Positions 6,097 through 14,549 of a stretch of DNA of 23,981 nucleotides are shown here, in pieces. A program made the translations under genes and the position numbers. The notes below the pieces were generated by a model that ran no database searches, was not told where the DNA came from, and saw only the letters and a list, made by a program, of their open reading frames with translations. Source of the stretch: UBA1723 sp045642085 (GTDB lineage Bacteria > Bacteroidota > Bacteroidia > Bacteroidales > Paludibacteraceae); NCBI GenBank assembly GCA_045642085.1, contig JAZUIF010000087.1, positions 1-23,981 on the forward strand. Direction: 5' to 3'. The number at the start of each line of letters is the position of its first letter. Within the stretch, counting starts at the first letter, position 1.

Positions 6097-7650
6097 ATGA
6101 AATACCCTATTGGCATACAGACTTTTGAAAAGATTATCGAAGGCGGATACGTTTATGTGGACAAGACCGATCTTGTCTACAAACTAGTCACAACTGGAGA
6201 ATATTATTTTCTCAGCCGTCCGCGTCGTTTTGGAAAGAGTCTGCTCACCACTACTCTTGAGGCTTACTTCAAGGGAAAAAAGGAGTTGTTCAAAGGCCTT
6301 GCTATCGATTCTCTTGAAAAGGACTGGATTGAATATCCTGTGTTCCATTTTGATTTCAGTGCGGCCGATTACACTAATCCTGACATGATCGACGAACGAA
6401 TCAACTCGTTTCTTACGCAATGGGAGAATATATATGGAAAGGATGAAGTTGAGACTTCTCTGGGAGAACGTTTCTTCCGTGTGGTCTGCAGAGCTAAAGA
6501 ACAAACTGGCAAAAAGGTTGTTATCTTGATTGATGAGTACGATAAACCGTTGACGGATACCATTGGCTTGACTGAAGTACAAGATCAAAACAGAGCCACT
6601 CTTCAAGGATTATACGGAATCATGAAAAGAGCTGACCAATATATCCAGTTTGCATTCCTTACAGGTGTGACTCGCTATGGCAAACTTGGTGTTTTTAGTG
6701 CGGCGAATAACCCTAAAGACATATCTTCAAGTAATGCTTACGCCTCTATTTGCGGCATTACCGAAGATGAACTACACAAATACTTTGATAGTGAGGTTGA
6801 ATCGTTTGCTGATAATTGTAACGTCGGCAAAGAAGATATCTACTCTTTGCTAAAGAACAAGTATGACGGATACCATTTTAGCGAACGATTTGAGGATGTT
6901 TACAACCCGTTCAGTTTATTGAATTCTTTATCAGACAAGCAACTTGGAAATTACTGGTTTGCCACTGGCACACCGACATATTTAACAAAGATCCTTTCAA
7001 AAAGCGATATAGTATTTCCTGAATTCGACGATAATCTTATGGCTTCAGGAGAAATGATCGCCTCCTTTGGTAATGGAGAAAGTAATATCATTGCCGCGAT
7101 GTATCAAAGCGGATATCTGACAATCAAAGGTTTTCAAGATGGGTTTTATTATTTAGGATTTCCTAATGAGGAGGTGTCAAGTGGATTTACCCAGATGCTT
7201 CTTCCGAATTATGTTGACTCTATAACCAGCGACCGCAAAGATTTAGACTTGATAAAGCTTAAACGCTATATCTTATCCGATGAAGTTGAAGATTTCATGT
7301 CCCAAATACAGCTTATGATGTCTCAGATTCCGTTTGAAAGCAAGGAAATCAAGCAGATAGAGGCAAACTTCCGTAACATTATCTATTTGATGATAAGATT
7401 TTCTGGGTTCAAAGCAGCGGTGGAATTGCCAAGGTTAGGTGGACGTATTGACGTTTTCTTTGAGACTAACAAGCGTGTCTACGTGATTGAATGTAAGCGC
7501 GACAAGTCGGCTGACGAGGCATTGTCTCAGATCAACATAAAGAAGTACGCTCAGAAAATATCTTCACACGACAAGCCGATTGTGAAAATTGGTGTGAATT
7601 TCAGTACAAAGGAGAGAAATATCACTGAGTGGAAAGTCGAATTGAATTAG
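6097..7650 (+). CDS. AAA-ATPase-like/PD-(D/E)XK nuclease superfamily protein (DUF1703 type)
   Basis: This 517-aa protein starts MKYPIGIQTFEKII, the standard N-terminus of the AAA-ATPase_like (PF09820) plus PDDEXK (PF08011) family. It has the characteristic P-loop RPRRFGKS at residues 41-48 and Walker B VVILIDEYDKP at 141-151. The C-terminal nuclease-fold core has D452 in GGRIDVFF and E465-x-K467 in VIECKRD. These proteins are abundant and often multi-copy in Bacteroidales genomes. Their role is not established, although nuclease or mobile-element-related functions have been proposed. The gene is monocistronic here, with its own -7 box. It is the second P-loop/PDDEXK protein in the window, but its motifs are of a different family from the one at 7-1455. 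Confidence 0.88.
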   Translation: MKYPIGIQTFEKIIEGGYVYVDKTDLVYKLVTTGEYYFLSRPRRFGKSLLTTTLEAYFKGKKELFKGLAIDSLEKDWIEYPVFHFDFSAADYTNPDMIDERINSFLTQWENIYGKDEVETSLGERFFRVVCRAKEQTGKKVVILIDEYDKPLTDTIGLTEVQDQNRATLQGLYGIMKRADQYIQFAFLTGVTRYGKLGVFSAANNPKDISSSNAYASICGITEDELHKYFDSEVESFADNCNVGKEDIYSLLKNKYDGYHFSERFEDVYNPFSLLNSLSDKQLGNYWFATGTPTYLTKILSKSDIVFPEFDDNLMASGEMIASFGNGESNIIAAMYQSGYLTIKGFQDGFYYLGFPNEEVSSGFTQMLLPNYVDSITSDRKDLDLIKLKRYILSDEVEDFMSQIQLMMSQIPFESKEIKQIEANFRNIIYLMIRFSGFKAAVELPRLGGRIDVFFETNKRVYVIECKRDKSADEALSQINIKKYAQKISSHDKPIVKIGVNFSTKERNITEWKVELN

Positions 7651-7667
7651 GATTTACTAATTAACAT

Positions 7668-7675
7668 TATATTTG
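7668..7675 (+). promoter_or_regulatory. -7 box for the GH43-GH30 enzyme gene
   Basis: TATATTTG matches TAnnTTTG exactly and lies 41 nt upstream of the ATG at 7717, downstream of the preceding stop codon. A TTG at 7642-7644 is the nearest -33-like element, with wide spacing. Confidence 0.5.
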
Positions 7676-7716
7676 TAGCGTTAAAAACTCTACTGATAAC
7701 TTAGATATTACTCTTT

Positions 7717-10700
7717 ATGACACGATTTTTTATGTCGCTGCTTTTGGTGGCAATCTCCGCAATCTCTTTTGCGGCGGAAAAAGACTTTACTGCTTATCTC
7801 TTTGCCTATTTCAAGGGTGAGGGGCTTGCTCAAGGTGAACAAATCTATTTTGCGGTCAGCCGTGATGGTCTGAACTGGAAGGATATCAATGGTGGTAATC
7901 CTGTGCTGACTTCTACTCTTGGTGAGAAGGGTCTGCGTGATCCGTTTATTATGCGTTCTGCCGACGGTGATAAATTCTTCGTTATCGCTACCGACTTGAA
8001 AATCAACGGTAATGGCAACTGGACTGCGGCTCAAACTACCGGTAGCAAATCTATTATGGTGTGGGAGTCGTCGGATCTTATCAACTGGAGTGAGCAACGT
8101 ATGTGCAGAGTCGCTCCTGATGGTGCCGGCTGCACATGGGCTCCTGAGGCTGTCTATAATGAGGAGTCTGGCGAATACTTGGTGTTCTGGTCGTCGAAAA
8201 TTCCTGGCTCTCAGCCAGTGCAAAATAATGATAATACTCATCGTGTCTACTATTGTACGACTAAGGATTTCAAGTCGTTCTCTCAGGCTAAGGTTTGGAT
8301 TGAGTTGAAGAATCAGCAGAACCGCACCATCAGTGTGATTGATGCGACTGTCATCAAAGTGGGAAACACATACTATCGCTTCAAGAAGAACGAGGCTACT
8401 GAGGCTCATAAGTCGGGAATGCCGACGTCGGGCAAATATATCATTATGGAGAAGGCGACAAACCTTCTTGGGCAGTGGACTGAGGTGAATACTCAGATGA
8501 GCCAGATCGCTTACGTGGAGGGTCCAACCTGCTTTAAGTTTAATGGAGAAAACAAATGGTGCTTGTTCATCGATGATTTCGGTGGAAAGGGCTACTATCC
8601 TTTGGTGACAAACGACCTTTCGTCTGGAAACTTCACTCAGCTTGCGTCGACACAATACTCTTTGCCTTCTGTGATGCGTCATGGTTCGGTGGTCAATATC
8701 ACTGAGGCTGAATATAACAATCTTATGAGCAAATACGAGCCATCTTCTGTTTGCAATTTCCGTGTCAATCCTGCGGCTCGACAGCAGACTATGGAGGGAT
8801 GGGGAGTCTCTCTTTGCTGGTGGGCTGGACAATGTGGAGCTTGGACAGAGGATAAAGTCGACGACCTTGTGGATATGCTTACGTCGGAGGATAAGTTGAA
8901 TTACAATATCTTCCGTTATAATATCGGTGGAGGTGATCATCCGTCGCACTATAATGGACACATGTGTAATGGAAAGGGCAAACGTGCTGAGATGGAGGGC
9001 TTCAAGGCAACTGAAAATTCGGCTTATAATTGGAATGCCGACGCTGCTCAACGTAAGATCATGCTAAAGTTGAGAGATGCCCGTAAAGACGACGTGGTGT
9101 TTGAGGCATTCTCCAACTCGGCTCCTTACTGGATGACCTATTCCGGTTGTGCATCAGGAAACTCAAATGCTGCCAAAGACAATTTGAAACCAGAATATTA
9201 TGGCAAGTTCTGCGATTATCTGATCGACGTCTGCAAACATTATAAGGATGAGTATGGAATTGAGTTTAAGACTCTTGCTCCGTTCAACGAGCCAAACACT
9301 AATTACTGGGGTGAGAAGGGTGGACAGGAAGGATGCCATTTCGATCCTGCGTCGCAAGTCAACCTTATCCGTGTGCTCTATCCAAAATTGAAAAATTCTG
9401 GTTTGAATACAGTTATCTCTTCATCCGACGAGACAAGCGTTCCGTTGGCATTGGGAGAGTTGCAGACATTTATTAAAGAGGGTGATATTATCCCGATGTT
9501 GGGACAATTCAACACTCATACTTATGGAGGCAATATAAGAGACAAGGCCAATTTGAAGGATTTGGTCACAGAGACTCGATTGCCATTCTGGATGTCGGAG
9601 ACTGGATCCGGCGGAACTGGTTTGGCTGGCAATCTTGCGTTGGCACAACGAATGTTTGACGACCTCAACTATCTTCAGCCACAAGCCTGGATAGATTGGC
9701 AGTTTGTGGAGGAGAACAACGACCAGTGGTGTCTGGTGAAAGGAAGTTTCAACAATCAGACATATAATATTGTAAAGAATTTCTATGTCCGTATGCAAGT
9801 CACACGTTTTATCAAGCAAGGCTATACGATGCTTGGCACCGGACGTGATGATATCTTAGCGGCTGTCAGTCCTACGGGAGACAAGGTAGTGGTGGTTATG
9901 CTCAACACGTCGACAGACCAGAAGAGTGTCAGCATTGATTTGTCGCTTTTGAATAAAGTCGACGATTCAGTGCAGTTGTACGTCACAAACTCCAAATTGA
10001 ATTGCCAGCGTATGGCAGATGTGGAGGTTGTCGACAGAAGAGTGGATTATACAATGGGTGGAGAGGAAATCTCAACATTGATTTTCTCAACTGATGCCGG
10101 CAACGGAATGGAGAATTTCACAGAGGGGTATCCATATATGATTGTGCCAAGAGCATCCACATCTCCATTGACAATGAATGGCAACTCATTGAATTTGAGC
10201 CTGTTGTGTGTGGCAGATACGATGCAACGCTGGTATTTCAACAAGTTGGCTAACGGCAACTACAACATCTACACAATGTTGGAAGGCAAGAAATTAGCGT
10301 TGACCGACGACGGTTCATACTACTTGGCAGCCACACCGCTTGATCCGTCAAACAAAGGCCAGCAGTTTAAGGTGGAGAATATTGGCGACAACAGCTATAA
10401 GGTGACATCAGCGTCGAACGGCAAGCTTCTTGATCTTGAGGGCGAGCATCTTGAGGCAGGCACAAAAGTCGGATTATGGCAAGCCAGTGCGACAGGAGCC
10501 AACGTCCATCGTGAGTGGCGAATCTTGTCGGTGCCATTCACTGCGGTTCCGATGTCTGGTGAGACAACAGCCGACGATATCGCATCAGAGCCGACGCTGG
10601 TGTATTCTGCAAACGGAGAAATTATCATAGTATCTTTGTCGGCATCATCATCGATGTATTCCGTCTACAACATCAAAGGACAGATGGTGACAAACGGAGC

Positions 10701-10791
10701 CATCAAATCCGCAGTCACAAAGGTTCCGGTAGAGAAAGGATTCTATGTGGTGAGATGTGGAAATGAAGCGGAGAAGGTGATGGTGAAATGA
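7717..10791 (+). CDS. Secreted multidomain glycoside hydrolase: GH43-like, GH30, ricin-type lectin, T9SS tail
   Basis: This 1024-aa enzyme begins with a Sec signal peptide (about residues 1-20, ending SFAA). A GH43-like five-bladed propeller (about 24-340) retains candidate catalytic residues D75 (RDPF), D209 (IDATV) and E269 (VEGP), plus the WAPE motif at 141-144. A GH30 domain (about 350-790) follows. Its acid/base is E525 (FNEP) and its nucleophile E628 (WMSETG), and its GWGVSLCWWA opening resembles endo-beta-1,6-galactanase-type GH30. A ricin/beta-trefoil-like domain spans about 800-938. The C-terminal 50 residues (YNIKGQM...GFYVVR...EKVMVK) look like a type IX secretion sorting tail. A likely target is arabinogalactan side chains, but this is inferred from domain pairing. 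It has its own promoter and no SusC/SusD neighbours. Confidence 0.88.
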   Translation: MTRFFMSLLLVAISAISFAAEKDFTAYLFAYFKGEGLAQGEQIYFAVSRDGLNWKDINGGNPVLTSTLGEKGLRDPFIMRSADGDKFFVIATDLKINGNGNWTAAQTTGSKSIMVWESSDLINWSEQRMCRVAPDGAGCTWAPEAVYNEESGEYLVFWSSKIPGSQPVQNNDNTHRVYYCTTKDFKSFSQAKVWIELKNQQNRTISVIDATVIKVGNTYYRFKKNEATEAHKSGMPTSGKYIIMEKATNLLGQWTEVNTQMSQIAYVEGPTCFKFNGENKWCLFIDDFGGKGYYPLVTNDLSSGNFTQLASTQYSLPSVMRHGSVVNITEAEYNNLMSKYEPSSVCNFRVNPAARQQTMEGWGVSLCWWAGQCGAWTEDKVDDLVDMLTSEDKLNYNIFRYNIGGGDHPSHYNGHMCNGKGKRAEMEGFKATENSAYNWNADAAQRKIMLKLRDARKDDVVFEAFSNSAPYWMTYSGCASGNSNAAKDNLKPEYYGKFCDYLIDVCKHYKDEYGIEFKTLAPFNEPNTNYWGEKGGQEGCHFDPASQVNLIRVLYPKLKNSGLNTVISSSDETSVPLALGELQTFIKEGDIIPMLGQFNTHTYGGNIRDKANLKDLVTETRLPFWMSETGSGGTGLAGNLALAQRMFDDLNYLQPQAWIDWQFVEENNDQWCLVKGSFNNQTYNIVKNFYVRMQVTRFIKQGYTMLGTGRDDILAAVSPTGDKVVVVMLNTSTDQKSVSIDLSLLNKVDDSVQLYVTNSKLNCQRMADVEVVDRRVDYTMGGEEISTLIFSTDAGNGMENFTEGYPYMIVPRASTSPLTMNGNSLNLSLLCVADTMQRWYFNKLANGNYNIYTMLEGKKLALTDDGSYYLAATPLDPSNKGQQFKVENIGDNSYKVTSASNGKLLDLEGEHLEAGTKVGLWQASATGANVHREWRILSVPFTAVPMSGETTADDIASEPTLVYSANGEIIIVSLSASSSMYSVYNIKGQMVTNGAIKSAVTKVPVEKGFYVVRCGNEAEKVMVK

Positions 10792-10836
10792 TAAAAGTAA
10801 AATTCATGATATGAGTATGCAGTTTGGGGTTGACGT

Positions 10837-10909
10837 ATGGCAGATTCTAAACAGCATGCTCTTGCTTTCAATGTAGAGACGTCCACAATGCCACGTCTCT
10901 ACCTGCCAT
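10837..10909. repeat. Nested inverted repeat with GTAGAGACGT palindrome
   Basis: A perfect 10-bp inverted repeat, GTAGAGACGT (10873-10882) and ACGTCTCTAC (10893-10902), has a 10-nt loop. An outer 7-bp pair, ATGGCAG (10837-10843) and CTGCCAT (10903-10909), brackets it. The right outer arm abuts the inner hairpin. This is the best-preserved copy of the GTAGAGACG family in the window, located between the GH43-GH30 gene and the next membrane-protein gene. It lacks a clean T-tract, so a terminator role is possible but unproven. Confidence 0.7.
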
Positions 10910-10929
10910 AAAAACAAAATTTTATTGTT

Positions 10930-12141
10930 ATGGATTATATTTTGAGTTTTGCAATAGCCTTAGCAGCAACAATTTTTTTCTGCTTGTCCTTCTATATATT
11001 CAAAGCAATAAAGAAGGACATGTCTGACGATTTAGCTTTTTGTATTATGCCACTTATCACTTGTTTTGTATTGTCTATATACGTGGGCATGTCTTGGATC
11101 AGTTTTTATCTGGGCTTTTGTTTTTTTCTCCTCTCAACAATACTACTGGTAGCTATTCCGATAGCTATAAACAAGTTAATGAGGAAGGTCATGAATAAAC
11201 CTTTTCTTTCATACTTGTTGAGTTCTTCATTATCGTTCATCGTTCTTTTCTCATTGATATTGAATAGTCTGGATGGCAGTTCCAAGACACACAGAAGATT
11301 GGAAAATGAATGCGTACCAGCTGATACTGTCGTAATAGAAGATGTTGTCTCATCCCCGTCTGTGAAATTCAGCAATAATTTAGCTAACATAGAGTTGAAA
11401 ACCATAAGTATAGATTCGATATGGATTGAGAAAGATGGTGCAAAAAAAGCAATTACACTTGAACAAGCCAGAAAATTTTCAGATATAGATTTAGATAAAA
11501 AAACTTTCTCCCTAAAATACGACACTACAAATACTAAGCATGAATATGTCAAGAAATGCAAGTCAACAAAAGATTTCCATGAGCTTGTAGAAAGACCTTA
11601 TGTGTATAGCGACAAATCATACGACTGCGACGTGAACCTTGATGGCTTGACTGACTACATTCTTGAAGTCGACCACGAGGCAGACACCATAAGAAACCAA
11701 GAAGCATCGGAAAATCACAATCGTGGTCTTATTCTTGCAATAAATAAAGGAGACTATTTTGAGACTGAGCATATCTATTTCTGCCTTTTGCCGTATCAAA
11801 TACTAATAGGTTATTACGATGAAATAATCGAAGCATCTCAAAACAGATTGAGTATAAATGCCTCGTATAACAGTCATAGTACAGAAAGCTATGATTTTGT
11901 ATATAAGGATGGAGATTTTGTGTTATGCAATTACCATATGGAAGTCGTAACTGATTTCACAGAAACCCAGTCCTATACAAAAATAGACTTTGTGCACAAC
12001 AGCATGACATGTACAACCAGAATCAAAGAAGACAGTGATGATGGGGACAACGAGGTGGAGGATAAGTGGATTTCCGTCAAATACAGTATAGAAGCCCACA
12101 AACCATTACTACTGTCCAGAATGGGTGTGCTTTTGAATTGA
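10930..12141 (+). CDS. Membrane protein with extracytoplasmic domain, unknown function
   Basis: This 403-aa protein is not recognised. Four hydrophobic segments occupy the N-terminal 115 residues (about 5-25, 35-53, 56-80 and 93-113). A soluble domain of about 290 residues follows, probably outside the cytoplasm. This domain contains D234-V-N-L-D-G239-L-T-D-Y, which matches an EF-hand/FG-GAP-like calcium loop (DxNxDGxxD), followed by a RGLILAINKGDYFE stretch. Similar loops occur in Bacteroidetes surface and lipoprotein domains of unknown role. Base composition is more AT-rich than the preceding enzyme gene. No -7 box was found upstream, only the nested repeat. The frame is open and the protein composition is plausible, so the gene is probably real. 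Confidence 0.7.
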   Translation: MDYILSFAIALAATIFFCLSFYIFKAIKKDMSDDLAFCIMPLITCFVLSIYVGMSWISFYLGFCFFLLSTILLVAIPIAINKLMRKVMNKPFLSYLLSSSLSFIVLFSLILNSLDGSSKTHRRLENECVPADTVVIEDVVSSPSVKFSNNLANIELKTISIDSIWIEKDGAKKAITLEQARKFSDIDLDKKTFSLKYDTTNTKHEYVKKCKSTKDFHELVERPYVYSDKSYDCDVNLDGLTDYILEVDHEADTIRNQEASENHNRGLILAINKGDYFETEHIYFCLLPYQILIGYYDEIIEASQNRLSINASYNSHSTESYDFVYKDGDFVLCNYHMEVVTDFTETQSYTKIDFVHNSMTCTTRIKEDSDDGDNEVEDKWISVKYSIEAHKPLLLSRMGVLLN

Positions 12142-12159
12142 AATTTTAATAAATGTTAT

Positions 12160-12192
12160 ATTTAGCATTTTGCATCCTTAATTTAGCATTTT
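12160..12192. repeat. Paired direct repeats ATTTAGCATTTT upstream of dapB
   Basis: ATTTAGCATTTT occurs at 12160-12171 and again at 12181-12192, exactly 21 bp apart, which is about two helical turns. The pair lies just upstream of the dapB promoter region. An 11-of-12 copy (TTTAGCATTTT) recurs at 23888-23898, upstream of the promoter at the right edge. It may be a protein-binding site, or simply AT-rich coincidence. Confidence 0.35.
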
Positions 12193-12218
12193 ATATAAAG
12201 ATTGTCCCAAAAAATGAA

Positions 12219-12226
12219 TATATTTG
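12219..12226 (+). promoter_or_regulatory. -7 box for dapB-lepB
   Basis: TATATTTG is an exact TAnnTTTG match, 33 nt upstream of the dapB ATG. A TTG at 12202-12204 could be the -33 element, with 14 nt between the two elements. Confidence 0.55.
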
Positions 12227-12259
12227 CCAAAATATTGTAAAGTGTAAAAGAATTAAAAT

Positions 12260-12976
12260 ATGAAAATAGCGCTTATCGGCTACGGTAAAATGGGCCACAT
12301 GATTGAGAAAATTGCGAGAGAAAGAGGTCATGAAATCGTATCTATCATTGATATCGACAACCGTGAGGATTTGAATAGTGATGCTTTCAAGAGTGCCGAT
12401 GTGGCTATTGAGTTTACTGTTCCATCGACTGCTATCGATAATATCAACGCTTGCTTCGATGCAGGTGTGCCTGTCGTTTGCGGAACAACTGGTTGGACTA
12501 AGCGCATTGAGGAGGTTAAATCTGTGATGGCACAGAAGAATGCAACACTTTTCTGGAGTTCAAACTACTCTGTAGGTGTGAATATCTTTATGGCTGTCAA
12601 CAAGTATTTAGCTAAGATCATGAACGGGTTCACTCAGTATAATGTTGAGATGACTGAGGTTCACCATATTCATAAGCTTGATGCTCCAAGTGGTACAGCG
12701 ATCACACTTGCTGAAGGTATTCTTGACAATCTTGACAGAAAGACAAACTGGTCTAAGGAGGTTGAAGGTTCATCTTCTGATATCGCAATCAAGTCAATTC
12801 GTGAAGGTGAAGTTCCTGGAATCCATACTATCCGTTATGAGTCGGGAGTTGATTCCATTGAAATCACTCATGATGCTAAGAGCCGTGAGGGATTTGCTCT
12901 TGGAGCTGTGCTTGCTGCAGAGTTTACCGCAGGAAAGAAGGGCTTCTATAGCACAGAAGATATGTTTAAATTCTAA
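12260..12976 (+). CDS. dapB: 4-hydroxy-tetrahydrodipicolinate reductase DapB
   Basis: DapB catalyses the NAD(P)H-dependent reduction step of the diaminopimelate/lysine pathway in the cytoplasm, supplying peptidoglycan and lysine precursors. This 238-aa protein has the dinucleotide-binding GYGKMG at residues 7-12. The active-site segment H135-H136-x-H-K139-L-D-A-P-S-G-T corresponds to the H-H-x-x-K catalytic motif of E. coli DapB. It is shorter than the E. coli enzyme (about 273 aa), as is usual in Bacteroidetes. It is followed 9 nt later by lepB, so the two form an operon, and that gene order is familiar in Bacteroidales. It is transcribed from a recognisable -7 box. Confidence 0.97.
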   Translation: MKIALIGYGKMGHMIEKIARERGHEIVSIIDIDNREDLNSDAFKSADVAIEFTVPSTAIDNINACFDAGVPVVCGTTGWTKRIEEVKSVMAQKNATLFWSSNYSVGVNIFMAVNKYLAKIMNGFTQYNVEMTEVHHIHKLDAPSGTAITLAEGILDNLDRKTNWSKEVEGSSSDIAIKSIREGEVPGIHTIRYESGVDSIEITHDAKSREGFALGAVLAAEFTAGKKGFYSTEDMFKF

Positions 12977-12985
12977 TTGAAAGAA

Positions 12986-14467
12986 ATGTTCGGTATAGGA
13001 TCAACGAATAAAGTTTTAGCATCAGCTAAGAAGAAAGACGACTATATAGGTAAGAAAACGGGTACACTGGCTGAACGCTTCAAGGATACAGAGAAGATTG
13101 ACTATATAAAGTTTGGCATCTTTGCAGTATTGACTCTTTTGTTCACTTTGTGGACTGGCAATCCGTTGTCGCTACTTTTCTTGCTTTTCTTCCTTGATGT
13201 CTATATCACTCGTTACATATCATGGGATTGGTGGAAAAAGTCGACTAATCCTATTATAAAGACTGTTGGAAGCTGGGTGGATGCGATTGTTTTCGCATTG
13301 GTGGTGGTCTACTTCATCAATATCTATCTATTCCAAAACTATGTGATTCCATCATCGTCTTTGGAGAAATCATTGTTGGTGGGCGACTACTTGTTTGTAA
13401 GCAAATGTAATTATGGACCACGTTCACCGATGACTCCGCTTTCATTCCCGTTGGCTCAGCACACTTTGCCTATTTTCAACTGTAAATCGTACATTGAGAA
13501 TCCGCAGTGGGAGTACAAACGTTTGGCTGGATTTGAGGATGTTAAGCTTTACGATATCGTGGTGTTCAACTTCCCTGCTGGCGATACTGTCGCAATGAAG
13601 GTTCAGAATCCTGATTACTATACACTTACATCGACTTATGGTCGTGATAAGGTGTGGAACGACAAGGAAACATTCGGTGATATCGTTTGGCGACCAGTCG
13701 ACAGACGTGAGAATTACGTGAAGAGATGTGTTGGTCTACCTGGTGATAACCTGTTGATCTCGGATAAGAATCTGTATATCAACGGGCAGTTGGTTGAGGC
13801 TCCTGAGCATGTCCAGTACAACTATTTTATTGAGTCGACAAAGGCATTCACAGAGAAGACATTCCAATCGCTTGGTGTAAGCAAGTCTGATTACGAATAT
13901 TCGATGGTGTCGACAGATTGGAAGAGAATGTTGCAGTATCAGGCAAACGAGGAGGGCTTATTCAATTTTGTCTACAAGTTGCCGTTGACAGCAGCGATGA
14001 AGGCTCAACTTGAGAAACGCAGTGATGTTGTTAGTATCAGACTTGAGGATGAGAGATTCGGCGGACGCACATTCCCTCAGACTAAGGCAGACAACAAGTG
14101 GACACGCGATAACTACGGACCGATTCATATTCCAGCAAAGGGAGAGACAATCGACCTTAACGCTGAAAATATAGATTTGTATGCCCAGATAATCAGAAAC
14201 TACGAGGGCAATAAACTAGAGTACTCTGGCGATAACATTAAAATCAATGGGGAAGTTGCCAGCAAATACACATTCAAGATGGATTACTATTGGATGATGG
14301 GAGACAACCGACATAACTCCGCTGACTCCAGATATTGGGGATTCGTACCTGAGGATCATATTGTAGGAAAACCAATCTTCATCTGGCTTTCACTTGATGA
14401 GGACAAGCAAGGATTCTTCAACAGACTACGTACTGAGCGAATCTTCAAGCGTATTCATAATGATTGA
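12986..14467 (+). CDS. lepB: Signal peptidase I
   Basis: LepB cleaves signal peptides from Sec- and Tat-exported proteins at the outer face of the inner membrane. From the ATG at 12986 it is 493 aa. An in-frame TTG at 12977, directly after the dapB stop, was not preferred, though it cannot be excluded. Hydrophobic segments lie at about 41-57, 60-75 and 98-117. The catalytic serine is S125 (IPSSSLEKSL) and the general-base lysine is K246 (YVKRCVGLPGD). The MGDNRHNSADSRYWG box sits near the C-terminus. The protein is far longer than E. coli LepB (324 aa), with large insertions between the Ser and Lys boxes and after the Lys box, as is common in Bacteroidales. The dapB-lepB pair appears co-transcribed. 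Confidence 0.96.
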   Translation: MFGIGSTNKVLASAKKKDDYIGKKTGTLAERFKDTEKIDYIKFGIFAVLTLLFTLWTGNPLSLLFLLFFLDVYITRYISWDWWKKSTNPIIKTVGSWVDAIVFALVVVYFINIYLFQNYVIPSSSLEKSLLVGDYLFVSKCNYGPRSPMTPLSFPLAQHTLPIFNCKSYIENPQWEYKRLAGFEDVKLYDIVVFNFPAGDTVAMKVQNPDYYTLTSTYGRDKVWNDKETFGDIVWRPVDRRENYVKRCVGLPGDNLLISDKNLYINGQLVEAPEHVQYNYFIESTKAFTEKTFQSLGVSKSDYEYSMVSTDWKRMLQYQANEEGLFNFVYKLPLTAAMKAQLEKRSDVVSIRLEDERFGGRTFPQTKADNKWTRDNYGPIHIPAKGETIDLNAENIDLYAQIIRNYEGNKLEYSGDNIKINGEVASKYTFKMDYYWMMGDNRHNSADSRYWGFVPEDHIVGKPIFIWLSLDEDKQGFFNRLRTERIFKRIHND

Positions 14468-14469
14468 TC

Positions 14470-14517
14470 TGTAGAGATGCCTGTTGAAGGCGACATGCTC
14501 GTCGGTGCGGCTCTACA
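14470..14517. repeat. GTAGAG-family palindrome after lepB
   Basis: TGTAGAG (14470-14476) pairs with CTCTACA (14511-14517). An inner CGAC-ATGCTC-GTCG hairpin (14491-14504) lies within. It begins three bases after the lepB stop codon and is a diverged relative of the palindrome at 10873-10902. It sits in the 82-bp gap before the DUF3108 gene. Confidence 0.55.
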
Positions 14518-14549
14518 ACAAATTGTTTAACTTTAAAACAACTAAGACC

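Noticed and set aside
7708..9051. Long 447-aa open frame on the minus strand opposite the GH43-GH30 gene
   Set aside because: It is an antisense shadow of a well-supported enzyme gene; the product is rich in Arg, Ser and Ile with no family features.
14484..14549. Upstream extension of the DUF3108 protein
   Set aside because: It only translates part of an intergenic palindrome and displaces the signal peptide.
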